From Theocolax elegans (lineage: Eukaryota > Arthropoda > Insecta > Hymenoptera > Cerocephalidae), in NCBI GenBank assembly GCA_026168455.1, contig CM047425.1, positions 88,353,580 to 88,417,579 of the forward strand: 64,000 nt of DNA, written 5' to 3'. A program made the position numbers and the translations under genes. Every line of letters begins with the position of its first letter. Positions within the stretch are counted from its first letter, which is position 1. Under the pieces are notes generated by a model that did not search any database, had not been told where the DNA came from, and was given only the letters and a program-made list of their open reading frames with translations. Positions 9,730 through 21,712 of the stretch are shown one piece after another.

Positions 9730-11089
9730 ACTGTCCCGCTATATAGCCAAGTCGCACAGGTTCATGTCCTACTTACGGATATCGAACTAGAACGGCGCCA
9801 GGGCTCTGTCCCACACCCACGGCCCCACTACATACTTATCTAACAAATAGCGATTTCGTACACACGTGCAATTACACTAACATTTGCACATCCGCGTTTG
9901 TGAATATTTATACACACACGCACACACAAGTACACACGGCTACAATGCAGGAGTAGCTTCAATCATCACGCACACGTGCATCTATGCGTATACGATTGTA
10001 AATGTTTGAAATGCTTTGCAACGAACTAGTTTGAAATTTCAAGCATTTTATAGTTAATTTTGAGGGATAAATCTGTCTGTCTGTATAATTTGTTAACATA
10101 CAAGTTTTGTGCAGTGAAAGTACGAAAGACAACGGTGAGAAAAGAAACCGAAAGAAAATTTTGTTTAAAAGTAAGAAAGACGACGGTAAATCCTGTGAGA
10201 ATCTAGACAAATGTAGAACGATCGTACTATAGTATCAGGCTACATCCTTTAGTTTAGTTTCGTTATAAGACTGATTTCCTAGATTTGTCTGTTAAAATTT
10301 GTGAATATTCTGACACCTGCTCTTAAAAATTCAACTAGTACACTATATAAATTACATTTTGCGATAAAGATAATCTTGAAAGTTGTAGAATAGCAAGCAC
10401 AAATGAGATAGATTAACGTTTTTACCAAGAAAATAGTTCACTAAAAAAGGATCGGATAAAAACTTATGTAAAATTTTGTCGTATTTAAAATTTATATTGA
10501 TTAATGTAAAATAATTTTAGCTCTTATTAATAGAATTAAAAATACACCTGACCAATACATATATACATTCCATATAAGAGAAAATTATTTAATCAATCGA
10601 TACGTTATTAAGAATGATCAAGCTGCAGTATTTATAACACTTCATACCTATGTATTTATAAAAATCACTGCGGATATAAATTGCAATAGTGCGGAATATT
10701 TGCCCAAGTAGAAACTGAACCTTTTTTTAGAAATAAATTAGCCAAAAAGATACTAGCATGAAATAACCATTCTTAACTTCAAACTATTAAAAATTGACAA
10801 ATTTCTACTAAGGAGTATGGATATATAACTGTTTCAATCGGTAGTGTAAGATCATCCTGCACCGAGGTAAAACATGATTTGCGACTAATAATTTCTTCAA
10901 CTATTAATTAACGTAGAATATACTTTAGGTGAATTGAAATTTTAATTAATAATTAATAAATCGACGAGATCTTTATATTTTAATTTTTATAAAAAATAGC
11001 GTATTATTATGACGAACATGCGTCATACGTAAATAATAGATGAACTCGTGGAATGAATCTCATGGTGATCACAAATGATTATTTTTCGC

Positions 11090-11460
11090 AGCTCCATCCA
11101 TAGGCATTTATCACTGTCGTATAGGCCAGTCATGGTCATGTGGTGAAGCGGTACGTGTTTGCACGTGTGCGGGGAGTGCGTATCCGGTATGTAGAGTGAG
11201 CCCGCACTATGAACGCGGTTCCAAATCCACGAGCGGATGTTTTAGGACCAGGGAGACAAAGGGTTTCACCCCACGGGCATCGACAAAGCGACTCCGGCCT
11301 TTGATATAACGTGCCCGTATAAACACACGGCCCCGTGCTAATTTCTGCGAATCGCGCATTCGTCACTGTTTCTCGCGGTCACCGTTTAACGCGATCCCAT
11401 AACTCTGCTTTATCGAACGTACGTCGTTTTCCACTATCGCGCGTCATTGTTTACCTTCCT
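11090..11460. other. GC-elevated non-coding patch
   Basis: G+C rises relative to the flanks, and a minus-strand frame (11136-11366, 76 codons) is open across it. The translation has no domain I recognise, and an open frame is expected by chance where stop codons are rarer. It could be a conserved regulatory block or old repeat. Confidence 0.25.
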
Positions 11461-11850
11461 TTTTCATATTCTGCTGTTTATTGAAACGGCTGAATAACCA
11501 ATGACAATTTTAATGCTCCACGATGAGATGAGTTTATGCAGGATGCTCGATATAATGAAAACACCCGCGCGATCAACTCATTGTTAAAAGATATGGAAAT
11601 ATTCGTAATGACGAGATGCATCGAAATTTTCAGGTCTTGGATTTTCACGATAGTGCTTGGATTATTTTCATCGTGTGCATCATTTATGTACGATGAGTGC
11701 ACACGTTATTTTTGTTTCAAGTGTACTTATAGGATATTACTATTCAAGTGATTTTATAATCGTTAAATCCTAATAAAGCCCTCAGCTTGGATTTTATTTT
11801 AAGGGTTAAACTTGACTATTTTACGTAAAATATTTTTAAAATATTCAACG

Positions 11851-11851
<1 letters not shown>

Positions 11852-11896
<45 letters not shown>
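11852..11896. repeat. (ATT)n microsatellite
   Basis: About 15 units of ATT. It is what produces the poly-asparagine in a minus-strand open frame (11816-12157), which I do not regard as a gene. Confidence 0.95.
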
Positions 11897-13757
11897 GTAT
11901 TGAATTGCTCTTATTGTATGGGCATTATTGCATTCATTGATATTATGCCTTATTATTACGAAAGTTTGCAAGTGGGCGTACGATATCCAGATTTCATCAT
12001 TGATATTTTGTATAGACATAAAAGCAGTTGAAACAATGTAGCGTCTGATATTACAATAACATCTAAATACAGCCATCATTGTTCTTTGACTGCGGTAGAA
12101 TGAAATTATATGTAGCCAATTTGTTTCGTTTGAACCTCTCAACCTTTTATTCGACAATATTATTTATTTATTTGATTTCCAAATATGCGATTATGCAGTT
12201 CGAGCCATTTTATTGTATTTTTGTGTATATAGATACTAAAAAATATAAATACACTGCATGTTGATCTAAAAAATAGAGAATGTATGATTCTGCGCCAACG
12301 ATTAAGTTCAACTAAAATCGTACAGTATCCGAGACGCAGTAATAGAAATGTAAAATACAGTAGAAAAGAATATAGGAAATATACTCGATTGAAAGTGTAG
12401 TACACTCAAAATGCAGAGATCTTTTAAAGGTACATTTTTTGAACGTCGAAGTGTAAATTTGAACGAGTGCCAACTCGAAGCAAGTTCCCCTCTTTTTCCC
12501 TCGAGGCTCTTCCTCGAATTCCGAATGAAACGGGAAGATAAAGATAGTCACAAGAATAGGGGAAAAATTAACCCAGAAAAGGCGACAAGTAGAAACAAAT
12601 CAGTAAATCAGCGAGAACTCTGATAGACCGAAACTTTATCGCGAATAGAGAAAACAACAGAAAGGATCGAGAGGAAAAAATTGCTCGGGAAATTACAAAC
12701 GGTAGGAAAAACCGAAGGTAGAGAAGTAAACGCTGAAGCATGACAAAAAAAAAGTGAATAGTAGGAGAGGTTGACAACGGAAACGTGCTTTCAAAGGGTT
12801 GCTATATCTAACTCTGGAAACTGCAGATCCAACCAGAATGCGTGCAACCAAGCTAGCGCAACGAAAATTACGAATCCGTTCTGAAACTCCATGATGGAAA
12901 CTGCCTCTTTACGATTCACTCGCGATTCTGGTTTTAGCTTATTCTTTTGTCTTCATAGGAAGAGTTTTGCTGGTGAATTCCCTTTTATGGTGGTACTGGT
13001 CCACAAGTAATTATTTGTTTAAGCGTAATTGACCAACACAAAGTAAATCCATTATTTACTGTTGGACAATCGAATAAGTTAGAGAAGAGTTATTGCCAAT
13101 TAAACCGATATTATATACTTAACTATTTGATTTTAATTAACTTATCAAAATTGTTATAAACCATTAATATTTTACTTCTTAAATTATATTTACTTGTCAA
13201 TATTTAATTATTTTTTAGTTCATTTTACGTGAATATCTCAGGAATAATTACGTTTGAACTAGAAGAATACTATTTAAACAAACTTTAAGATTCAATCTAT
13301 ATTATAATTTTTACTATAATAAAATTTCTCAGAAGTAGGAACTTAAGTCAAAATAGTGAATATATTTTTATTAAACTGAACACCCCAATTTTATAATTTT
13401 GTTCGTATTTTACGTAAACCAGAAAATTTTGTTATTAAAATTCATCATTTATTTTTGAAAAACAATTATATCGACTTTTTCTTTAAATTACTTAAATTTC
13501 CAAACATCTTTTCATTTTCCCAAATATATATCGGAAATAAACTATTTTTTAAAATAACCTTACAATAAATTTCACGAGATGTGCTATTTGTCATTCGGCA
13601 ATGAGTTTTGTAGCATACGTAAAGCAATTTAGCGATGTAAAGCTTATTCTTTAGTGGCTCCGCGCTCGCGGGGCATTTTAATATTGCACGACTAGTCGGC
13701 TCTTGAAAAAGTGAAAATGCTTCCGACATTCGATCGGTCAGACGTATGAATGTTGCA

Positions 13758-13828
13758 GTGGAGTAGAGAAAGAGGGAGAGAGAGAGAAATACCGTTAAAG
13801 AGTGACCGAGAGAGAGAAGAAACGAGAT
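13758..13828. repeat. GA-rich purine tract
   Basis: An interrupted GAGA-rich stretch. In insects GAGAG words can bind GAGA-factor-type proteins, but the tract may be simple low-complexity DNA. Confidence 0.6.
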
Positions 13829-14320
13829 TGAAATAGTGGAGAAATTTGCCAAGATTTGGCTTGGATCTCACTCTAATATTTCTGCATAACGTATATTATT
13901 GCGTTTCAGAGGAATGGCAAAAACGGTACTTTGTCCTTACACCCAAAACGCAACGCGAACTTTTTTCTTTTCCTCTTAATATTCTTTTATACCGATGTAC
14001 CAAATAAAACTGAGATGCTTTTTACGATATATACGTGATATTGGCATTTTATAATTATGATGTATACCGTATTTTGTATTAAGTATGCAGTTCTTTTTCA
14101 ATGTATTTTTACCTAATTGTTTTTAGTAAATACATAACTTAAAAATATTAATAAACTTTCAACGTAAATTACTAAAAGAATAATTTTTTTCATTTTATAT
14201 TTACTCTACAAGTTTTGATCATTTACTTTGCATTTGTTTAATTTTACAAATGCGATAGAAATTTCGCCATTTTTAATGCTTTGTAATTAAGAATAATTAT
14301 TTTTTAATACTTCGTGTGCG

Positions 14321-14372
14321 AAACGCGATTTCGTGTACGCCTATTCAAAAACCTCCATGCGAAATCGAGTTT
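14321..14372. other. Small hairpin upstream of the long hairpin
   Basis: Arms 14321-14333 and 14360-14372 pair at 12 of 13 positions (AAACGCGATTTCG against the complement of CGAAATCGAGTTT) around a 26-base loop. It lies 28 bases before a much stronger hairpin and may belong to the same structured unit. Confidence 0.4.
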
Positions 14373-14400
14373 CTGTCACGTCGTGTTAAAAAATACTTTT

Positions 14401-14488
14401 CGACACACGTGCGAGAATATGATTTCTTCTCACGGGACCTTTCCATATCGTCCCGTGAGGAAGAATTCATATTCTCGCACTAGTATCG
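14401..14488. ncRNA. Long near-perfect hairpin, microRNA-precursor-like or miniature foldback
   Basis: Arms 14409-14438 and 14450-14480 are complementary over about 30 bases with one mismatch and one bulged base, around an 11-base loop (CTTTCCATATC). Weaker pairing continues outward for eight more bases (CGACACAC against TAGTATCG). An ~88 nt foldback with a 30 bp stem and short loop has the size and shape of an animal pre-miRNA. It could equally be a tiny palindromic transposon relic, as pairing this perfect is more usual for recent foldbacks. I do not recognise either arm as a known miRNA, and strand cannot be assigned. Confidence 0.4.
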
Positions 14489-17400
14489 AAATGTACTATT
14501 ATTGTTCCTGAAATTTCATATTCTATTAATTTTTAAAAACTGGCTAGTTTATACTAAAAAACCTGTTAACATTTATATCTCGGTGTTATTATCAATCTAA
14601 CAAGTTTTATTATTATGTTCAAAAATATTCTTATTATAGCAGCTAACGTTAAAATAAGATCACCACATATTCTTTAAGATAATATTTATTTGATTAATAA
14701 CGTTCGACTTAATTAAAGTTCAATACACTAAATTTTTAATAGTAAGATACATTGTAGGATATATTGATTTGTCATTTTATTACTTTAACTATACTCATTT
14801 TAAATTGTTATGAAGGGAAGTAATTAAAAGATTAGCATATTAGCAATTATTAAACTTTTCTACTCTATACATAACCGCTAATTTATGGCACTATTATTAA
14901 TTATAAGTTAACAGTAAAACTTTATTTTTTAAAATGAGTAAATTGATTACTAATCAAACAAAAATTATAATTTTTACTAATGATTGTGTTGATAGATAGG
15001 TTTGTAACACTTAAAATAATTATATTAGACATTAAATTAATTTTACTAATTTAAATACACAGCAAATGTGTAATTTTCAAGAAAAAATAAAACGTGCTTA
15101 AATGTAAATAAAATGAATATTATTGAAAATTCAACAAAATAAATTAATTATTTTCAATTATTTAAGAGGGTACGTTTCGATTATTTAGAAATCAATATAG
15201 GCACTAGAAATATTGCAATTTCCTATAAAATCATATTTATTACTCACGTATTTAATTTTTAGCCGCTTACTAACTGTTAAATGAAATATTCATGGTGTAA
15301 ATAAATTTATTAAATGTTTTTAGAACTGTTTATGTTACGTACTAATTTAATTTAGATTTTTTATTACAAATAAAAAATTGCTCTGACAACATGACTGAAC
15401 ATGTCAGAACTTGAATAACAATATGGCTTTATAAATAAAGAAAAACTCATTCAAAAACCCAAATCGAGAGGAAAGATATTGTGTTCTCTACCAAGTTATT
15501 TAATACGATTTAAAAATGTAATCTGCAAAATTCAAAATTTTCAAAAATTAATTTTTTTTTGTTTTGTTTCAGAAAAACAGCGGTATACGTACACACTCAC
15601 AAACATGGGCAAACACACACACACACACACATATTACACACACTTATTAAGACATTTTTTAAATCATATACTTTTTTTACTCTAGACATCTTAAAACATT
15701 AAACATTTCTACAAGGAAGCAAAATAGTTTTAATATATATTTAATTGAAAATCGAAAAATGTCGCATTCTCACGGAAATTGATGAACTTCCCCAATTTGC
15801 AGCTAAAGTAAGTTTAACTAATTAGTTTTATAGATAGTCGAATATATTTTGTGTACATATAATTCTGTACAGTATACATTCCTACGAAAATTCGAAGAAA
15901 TCTAGTCATCCAGAAACCTAGAAACTCGTTGATTAGAGTCGACGTTAATGCTAGTCAATTAGAGGGCCGCGAATTTCGTTACCAGACTTCTCAAATTTTG
16001 AGATTAAAGTTACATTAGTCCGATTAACTTGGTCTGCATCAGGTGCCTAGTGGTAAAAGCAGTTATATAATAATTTAACTTTTTGCAATCGTTTTTACAA
16101 ATGAATTTTTTGTTGCATTATTTTTATATTCTATTCTAATTGAGTAGATTAAAACCATTTGTTTTATTGCTACTGTTAAAATTTCAACTTATTTGATAAA
16201 GTAGTTCCTGAAATATTAAGTGAATACATTATGCTTAAAAAATCTTAGTGCGGAGTGCAATTATTGTTTAATTTTGATAATAATTAAATTATTATTTAAT
16301 ATTCAATAAGTTACCTCTTACCCTATTGATTTTGATACTATGCCATGTGGTACACACAAAGTACAGAATTAGCAATATCTGTGATTGATCTCATTAATGT
16401 GCATCATGCTGAACAATGTTAAAAATAAAAAGAGGTTTAGTAATGGGTAATGATCAGTAAAAGTAAATTAGAATTTAGTTAATGGTTGCAATTTAATATC
16501 ACTTTAAGAAATGTACCATATAAAAAGTATCTATCATTTTTTTTGTAGGAGCCACATGTTTTGACTTATGCGGTCATAAACGTTGGATATATTAACATAA
16601 AATAACAAAATTTATTTTTTTGGTGATTAAAATTCTGTATATTTAAGTAACAGATCTAAAAGTTTCTTCACATATTCTATATGAGACGAAGTGTTATTTC
16701 TTAGAATATTAAGAATTTTAAAGTTTTCATCTGCTGATCTGACATGGAATACTAGATGAAGACATATATGCATGTGTGTGTGTGTGTACAACTTGATGAG
16801 TGACTGAAAATTCTATTTTTGAAGTAAACTAGCACAATTGCTGAGGTATTAAGAGATAGTGGAGAGTTACTTGGGGAGAAAAAGTAAATAAAATAGATAG
16901 CTGTAGTTTATTGAGCTGTAGATCGAAAGTAAGTCAATATTGATTAAAAAAAATCTCGTTTTATTCCCAAGAGTAATGTATTTATAAAGTGCATTAGCAT
17001 GTATAATCTAACATTAATACAGTCTAAAGAAGTATTTATTTCAATTAATGAAAATAAAATTTTTTGTTTGATATTGATTCTTGTATTTTTAATTTTTACA
17101 ATTAAATGTATGACTACTATCGATCACATCAAAAAACTTTTTAGTAGCGATTTATAATCGACATAAAAAATACGAAATTAATTAATTTGATGTATTAATC
17201 CTTATCACTGTTTTATTTCAAACATAATAAGCGTAAACTTTAGGACAATCTTACAAATAATCCATTAATGTAAGTACTAAGTTTACAATAACTTTAGTTA
17301 ATAAATATTTAAATGTATAATGATATTGATAACGCAATAAAAAATAGTCTGTTCAATTTTGAAGCACTTACCAATATTATAAAACTTGTATTGATTCAAT

Positions 17401-18180
17401 TTTATTAACTATACTTCGAATATTGTAAGAAGTTTAAATTATGATAAAATGAAAAAAGTGGGACATTCTAGTGATTACATTATTTTCTTTTTATCGAAGG
17501 CAATATTGCACCTTTAATTTTTAAACCTGTACAATGTATGTGTTTTGAAAGCGCACTTAAACGACTCGTGTACGTTATCTATTTTGGTGTTTATAAATGT
17601 AGTTTACACCACTGTTCTTAGAAAACTCTTATTACATACATTTAAAGCAGAATCGGAACTTTTAAAATCATTTTAGTGACCTCTTTAACTTTTCCTAGGT
17701 AGCAAATCAGTTATAATTATGATTTTACGTACATTCTGTATTTTTTATCAGGATATAAAATAGCAGTGAAATTATTTTCTAAAAATTAGTTAGTTGTATT
17801 AATGATATGAAATTGAAATGAACTCATCAATTAAATGACCAACTTTTTTTATGATATTTTTAGTCTGGGTTTGGCAAAGTGAGATTGTTTTTGAAGAGTT
17901 TTTTAACAAGCTCATTTTCTCAACCTCGGTCGGTACCATTGTTTCCTTAAAAGTTTACACACAAAGTAGCATATATTTGAAATTCTACAAAGTATTTGGA
18001 ATTAAGCTTTCCGCGGAGATGGTGGATTACACATGCAGGCAATTTTACTTGCACTGCAAATCGTAAATAAATATAATTGTGTGAAATATTTTCTTAATTT
18101 TCTTTTTACCTATACAACCATGTAAGTAAGTGTTATATACAGAAAATACAATTTTATTTACTGTGTATATTATTTATTTT
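14489..18180. other. AT-rich non-coding DNA
   Basis: No gene, RNA or transposon end recognised. Short CA/TG runs occur at 15612-15630 and 16773-16787. Confidence 0.6.
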
Positions 18181-18500
18181 AGTTCTGTGTCTCTTTGGCA
18201 CTTTCATATCTTATGCCATTCTCATCGGACTTTTACAGTGCTCATCCACCACCTCTGTGTAGGGGCTTATATTTGTCCCTAATTACCCCGCCGCCTCGCA
18301 TTCGCCTGAGATTATGCCCGTGAGAATAAGAAAACCTTCCCTGAGACGACCGACGCATTGAAAGATTCTGCTTAGGTGTTGAGGTCACACACTGTGTAAG
18401 CCTAAACATCGAAACCGAATGTTTCACATCTCTCTCGCTCCCGTTGCAAAGTGTTGAAAAACACCTAACAAATCCCGAAAGCCGCACGAGGATGGGTGAT
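18180..18500. other. GC-elevated block, possible transposon remnant
   Basis: An isolated GC-richer island of ~300 bp in AT-rich DNA. On the minus strand it is open for 81 codons (18242-18487), with a basic, glycine-rich end and no domain that I recognise. Sharp edges and odd composition suggest an old inserted sequence, but I found neither terminal repeats nor target duplications. Confidence 0.25.
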
Positions 18501-21500
18501 CTAACAATAAGTACTAACGCGGCAAATGTAAAAATTCTTAGAATTGCAGTTTACACAAGCAAGATATTGCTTGGGTATGTATTAACATTTAAGATATTTT
18601 AAATTACCTTCTTTGAGATAAATCTAAAATATTTAGAAGTTACTTCCTGTATTTATAAAAATTTGATAAATTTATGTATTGAGAATTTAGACAACATACA
18701 TTAAAAAAAAAAAATTGTTAGCAATAATTTGATTTTATAAAAGTTAAATAATATTCAAAAGTTAAATTAATGCACTAAAAATATATTACTAAAACTTTAA
18801 TATTCAAACAACTACACTTCACATTGCATTACATAACGCATTATAGATAACTGGCGCATTTATTTTGGTATGTTGTTGGTTTTAACGGTTTCAGGGTTTA
18901 AAATATTTAGAACAAATTAAATCAAGTTATATTTAAATATTTATAAAATACAATCTAGTTTAACAAATGTTGTACCTTGAAAATACACATCCCTATATTT
19001 TATTAATCTTATATATAGTAAGAAATAAAATATTAATAAGAATTCTAGAAATGCGTTCGAGTAGTTAATTTAAAATTATTTGTAGACAATATTCATACAT
19101 ATATAATAATCTTGTTGTTAACAAAAGATGATTTTTTACAACTAGGTCAGAGATGTACCTATACCATGCAATTAAACTTTTACTCTCGACTGTATCACTT
19201 GAATATTTTTATATTTACCTACATTCTATAAATCCACATACTTTCCTAGATACTATGAAAGAAACTTGGTTCGATAATAAATAAACATACACAAAATCTT
19301 ATCCTATTCAATATTAAAGAAAAACTTGAAAATACAAATTTTAGTTGGACTTCGCTATAAAATATTTTTATATTGCCAATGTAAAATGGTCAATTAGAAT
19401 GAATAGGAAACATTTGCAAGTAGAAAAAAGTAGCTTACTAGTTTCCCATGTACACAACTAGTTATTTATTCTATACTGTTGACAATCAATGACTTGCTCG
19501 ATAAAGTAAGTAAGAGGTTGTATTTACATGTCAAGTTTTAATTATTTAAATAATTATAAATTAAATATTATTAAAATTCTGTACTACTTGCACGTATACA
19601 AAATATATTATATATACACATTATTTACAGTAAAAGCTTGTAAATTATTGTGAGATATAAAATTAGTTTATTTCGAGATGAAAATAAAGTATTGAATTAT
19701 TTGTACGTGTATCAATAAATGTCAGACCAAATTCGGACTACATCCAATTCGCTGAGAATTTTAGTAACGTTGCCGAAATATAAAGTACTGAAGGTAAACC
19801 TTGCCCAACATAAATCGTCCACAATGCTTTACCTCGCTCTAAGCATACAACCCTCCTTCTTCTCTTGACCGCGGTTGAAACAGTAATTTTTTGCAATAAG
19901 GGGTGCGACCTATACTTAGTGTAATTGAAGGCCGACTCTAGAAATACCCAAGTGCGCATGCTATTGTGTCGTTCCCGTACTTTGGCCCTGTCTTCCGCGT
20001 GCCGAGAGCTCAACGACAATTTGCCGGAATTTCTTTTCCTTTAACTCCCTACTTCTTAAATTTACTCTCCCTTTCCTTTTCCTACCTTCCTCCCTTCCCT
20101 TCCCTACCCTCTTTCTATCGTTCTCTTTCTTCTTTTCTTATGAAGTGCACTCGACTAAGTCATTTGCGCTAAAGACTAACTCAAAGCGGAGAGCCGTAGT
20201 GAAAAAAAAGAAGACGGAAAATGAAAGATTCTGGGCGGAAAGGAGACGTTTTAAAGCTCGATTTATCCCGTTTTTTTAACATTAGTACGAATTGCACACT
20301 ACTTTAAAATACTCACTCGCAAATTTTTGTCCCCGATGGGAATAACGGCTTGAAAGACGTGCGCGTCGTTTTTGCCGTAAGATCTTAAATTACGTAAGGC
20401 AAAGTAAAAAGCGCAATTACGACTGTACTTACGTTATATAGTTGTACATTAATGAAGTCTTTCTATTATATTGGATGAAACTCTTTACGTTTGCAAATAT
20501 ATTAATCTTTGTATATTATAGCAAGTATTTACTTTAGAGTAAATTTATAATTTATTAACATTCGTAAATATATTTTATTTTTTACTTAAACCAGAATATA
20601 TTCATAAAATGAAAAATAACCTTTTGTATGTAAAGCAGAGCAATAAAATATTTTCTTAGTATACTATATTATATACATAAACCATACATATATAAAAATA
20701 CAACAATTTTCATAACAGTGTTAATTACAAAATATAAATATAATATGTATGGTTCAATTCGAATATATTAGAAAAATCTGAAATAAAATGATAATTTGCT
20801 TCTAGTATTCTGAGAAGTACAAGAATTTACGAATCTTAATAATAACACGTGTATATTTAAAAAAAACGATAGACAATAGTAAATATTACTTAAATGTATA
20901 CGATACGAAAGAATATTTAGAATTGAGTCGCAAATACTTGTCGAGAAATTCATGATTCTTTCAGAGACACAAATAGAAAGGTAGGACGTCGATTTACGCT
21001 CGGACCTCGATAAGACCGATAACAATGTGGTAATAGATGATTTGAGATATAAAAGAAAGAGCCCTTTTTCACAGTCGACATTGTGCTCAAAAATAAATGG
21101 TTTCCTGCGTAAATATTGACCCTATTCTTATTTAAATCTCGACAGGTATATTTTATTATGGAAAAACGAGTATTACGGTCATTAATTTACGCAATGTAAA
21201 TGTTGTTTATCTCCTTTAATGAAAAAAGTTGTTTATGTGTCATATACTTAAGTTATTTTTTGATGCATAAAAATGAGGTAAGTCACATAATTAAAAAGTA
21301 TAATATTAACTTGCAAAGATAGTTTAGATATAAAATATGATTCTCAAACCAAGAACCTTTTATTGTACAGGGACTAAAATGGAAGATATGCATTGTAACA
21401 ATGGTGAGTTAAGTATTTATTGATCAGATAATCATATCCAAAGTGGAAATTCTCCTTTTTATTATTAAATTCAGTATTTCAAAGTCTCTTAAACAAATAC

Positions 21501-21616
21501 TGGAAGCACTTAAGAAATGAAACTAGTCAATGGTGCCCTGATTTAATTGTGCAATAAAAAAGTGTACGAGATCGTATATTCTTTATCACTGGGCTCTCAC
21601 TTAAAATACAAAAAAA
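18501..21616. other. AT-rich non-coding DNA with one pyrimidine tract
   Basis: Nothing recognised except a polypyrimidine stretch near 20063-20138 and moderately GC-richer sequence at 19740-20040, whose minus-strand open frame has no identifiable domain. Confidence 0.55.
20063..20138. repeat. Polypyrimidine tract
   Basis: An irregular C/T-rich run with very few purines, built of TTCC/CCCTT words. Such tracts can form triplex structures or be transcribed splice-type polypyrimidine, but no exon is evident next to it. Confidence 0.6.
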
Positions 21617-21617
21617 T

Positions 21618-21712
21618 CGTCGAGTGACAAAAGGTTACCCGAGAAAAACGTTCGTGGTGACTTTTTAAAAAACGTGATTAACTATAAGGTCACGCGAGGT
21701 TGTCATTCGACG
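21618..21712. other. Two-tiered inverted-repeat structure
   Basis: The outer arms CGTCGAGTGACAA (21618-21630) and TTGTCATTCGACG (21700-21712) pair at 12 of 13 positions. The inner arms CGTGGTGACTT (21653-21663) and AAGGTCACGCG (21686-21696) pair at most positions. The stems are nested, so the ~95 nt segment could fold as one long interrupted hairpin. It may be a structured RNA or a decayed foldback. Confidence 0.35.

Larger units (their letters stand above)
9287..14300. other. Mostly AT-rich non-coding DNA
   Basis: Right flank of the TRIM array. It contains a TC tract (9705-9729), an ATT microsatellite (11852-11896), a GC-richer patch (11090-11460) and a GA-rich tract (13758-13828). Open frames are short and have no domains that I recognise. 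Confidence 0.55.

Noticed and set aside
11816..12157. 113-codon minus-strand frame with poly-Asn
   Set aside because: Created by the ATT microsatellite; flanking residues show no domain.
18242..18487. 81-codon minus-strand frame in a GC-rich block as a host exon
   Set aside because: Basic/glycine-rich translation without similarity to a known family; the block looks more like old inserted DNA.
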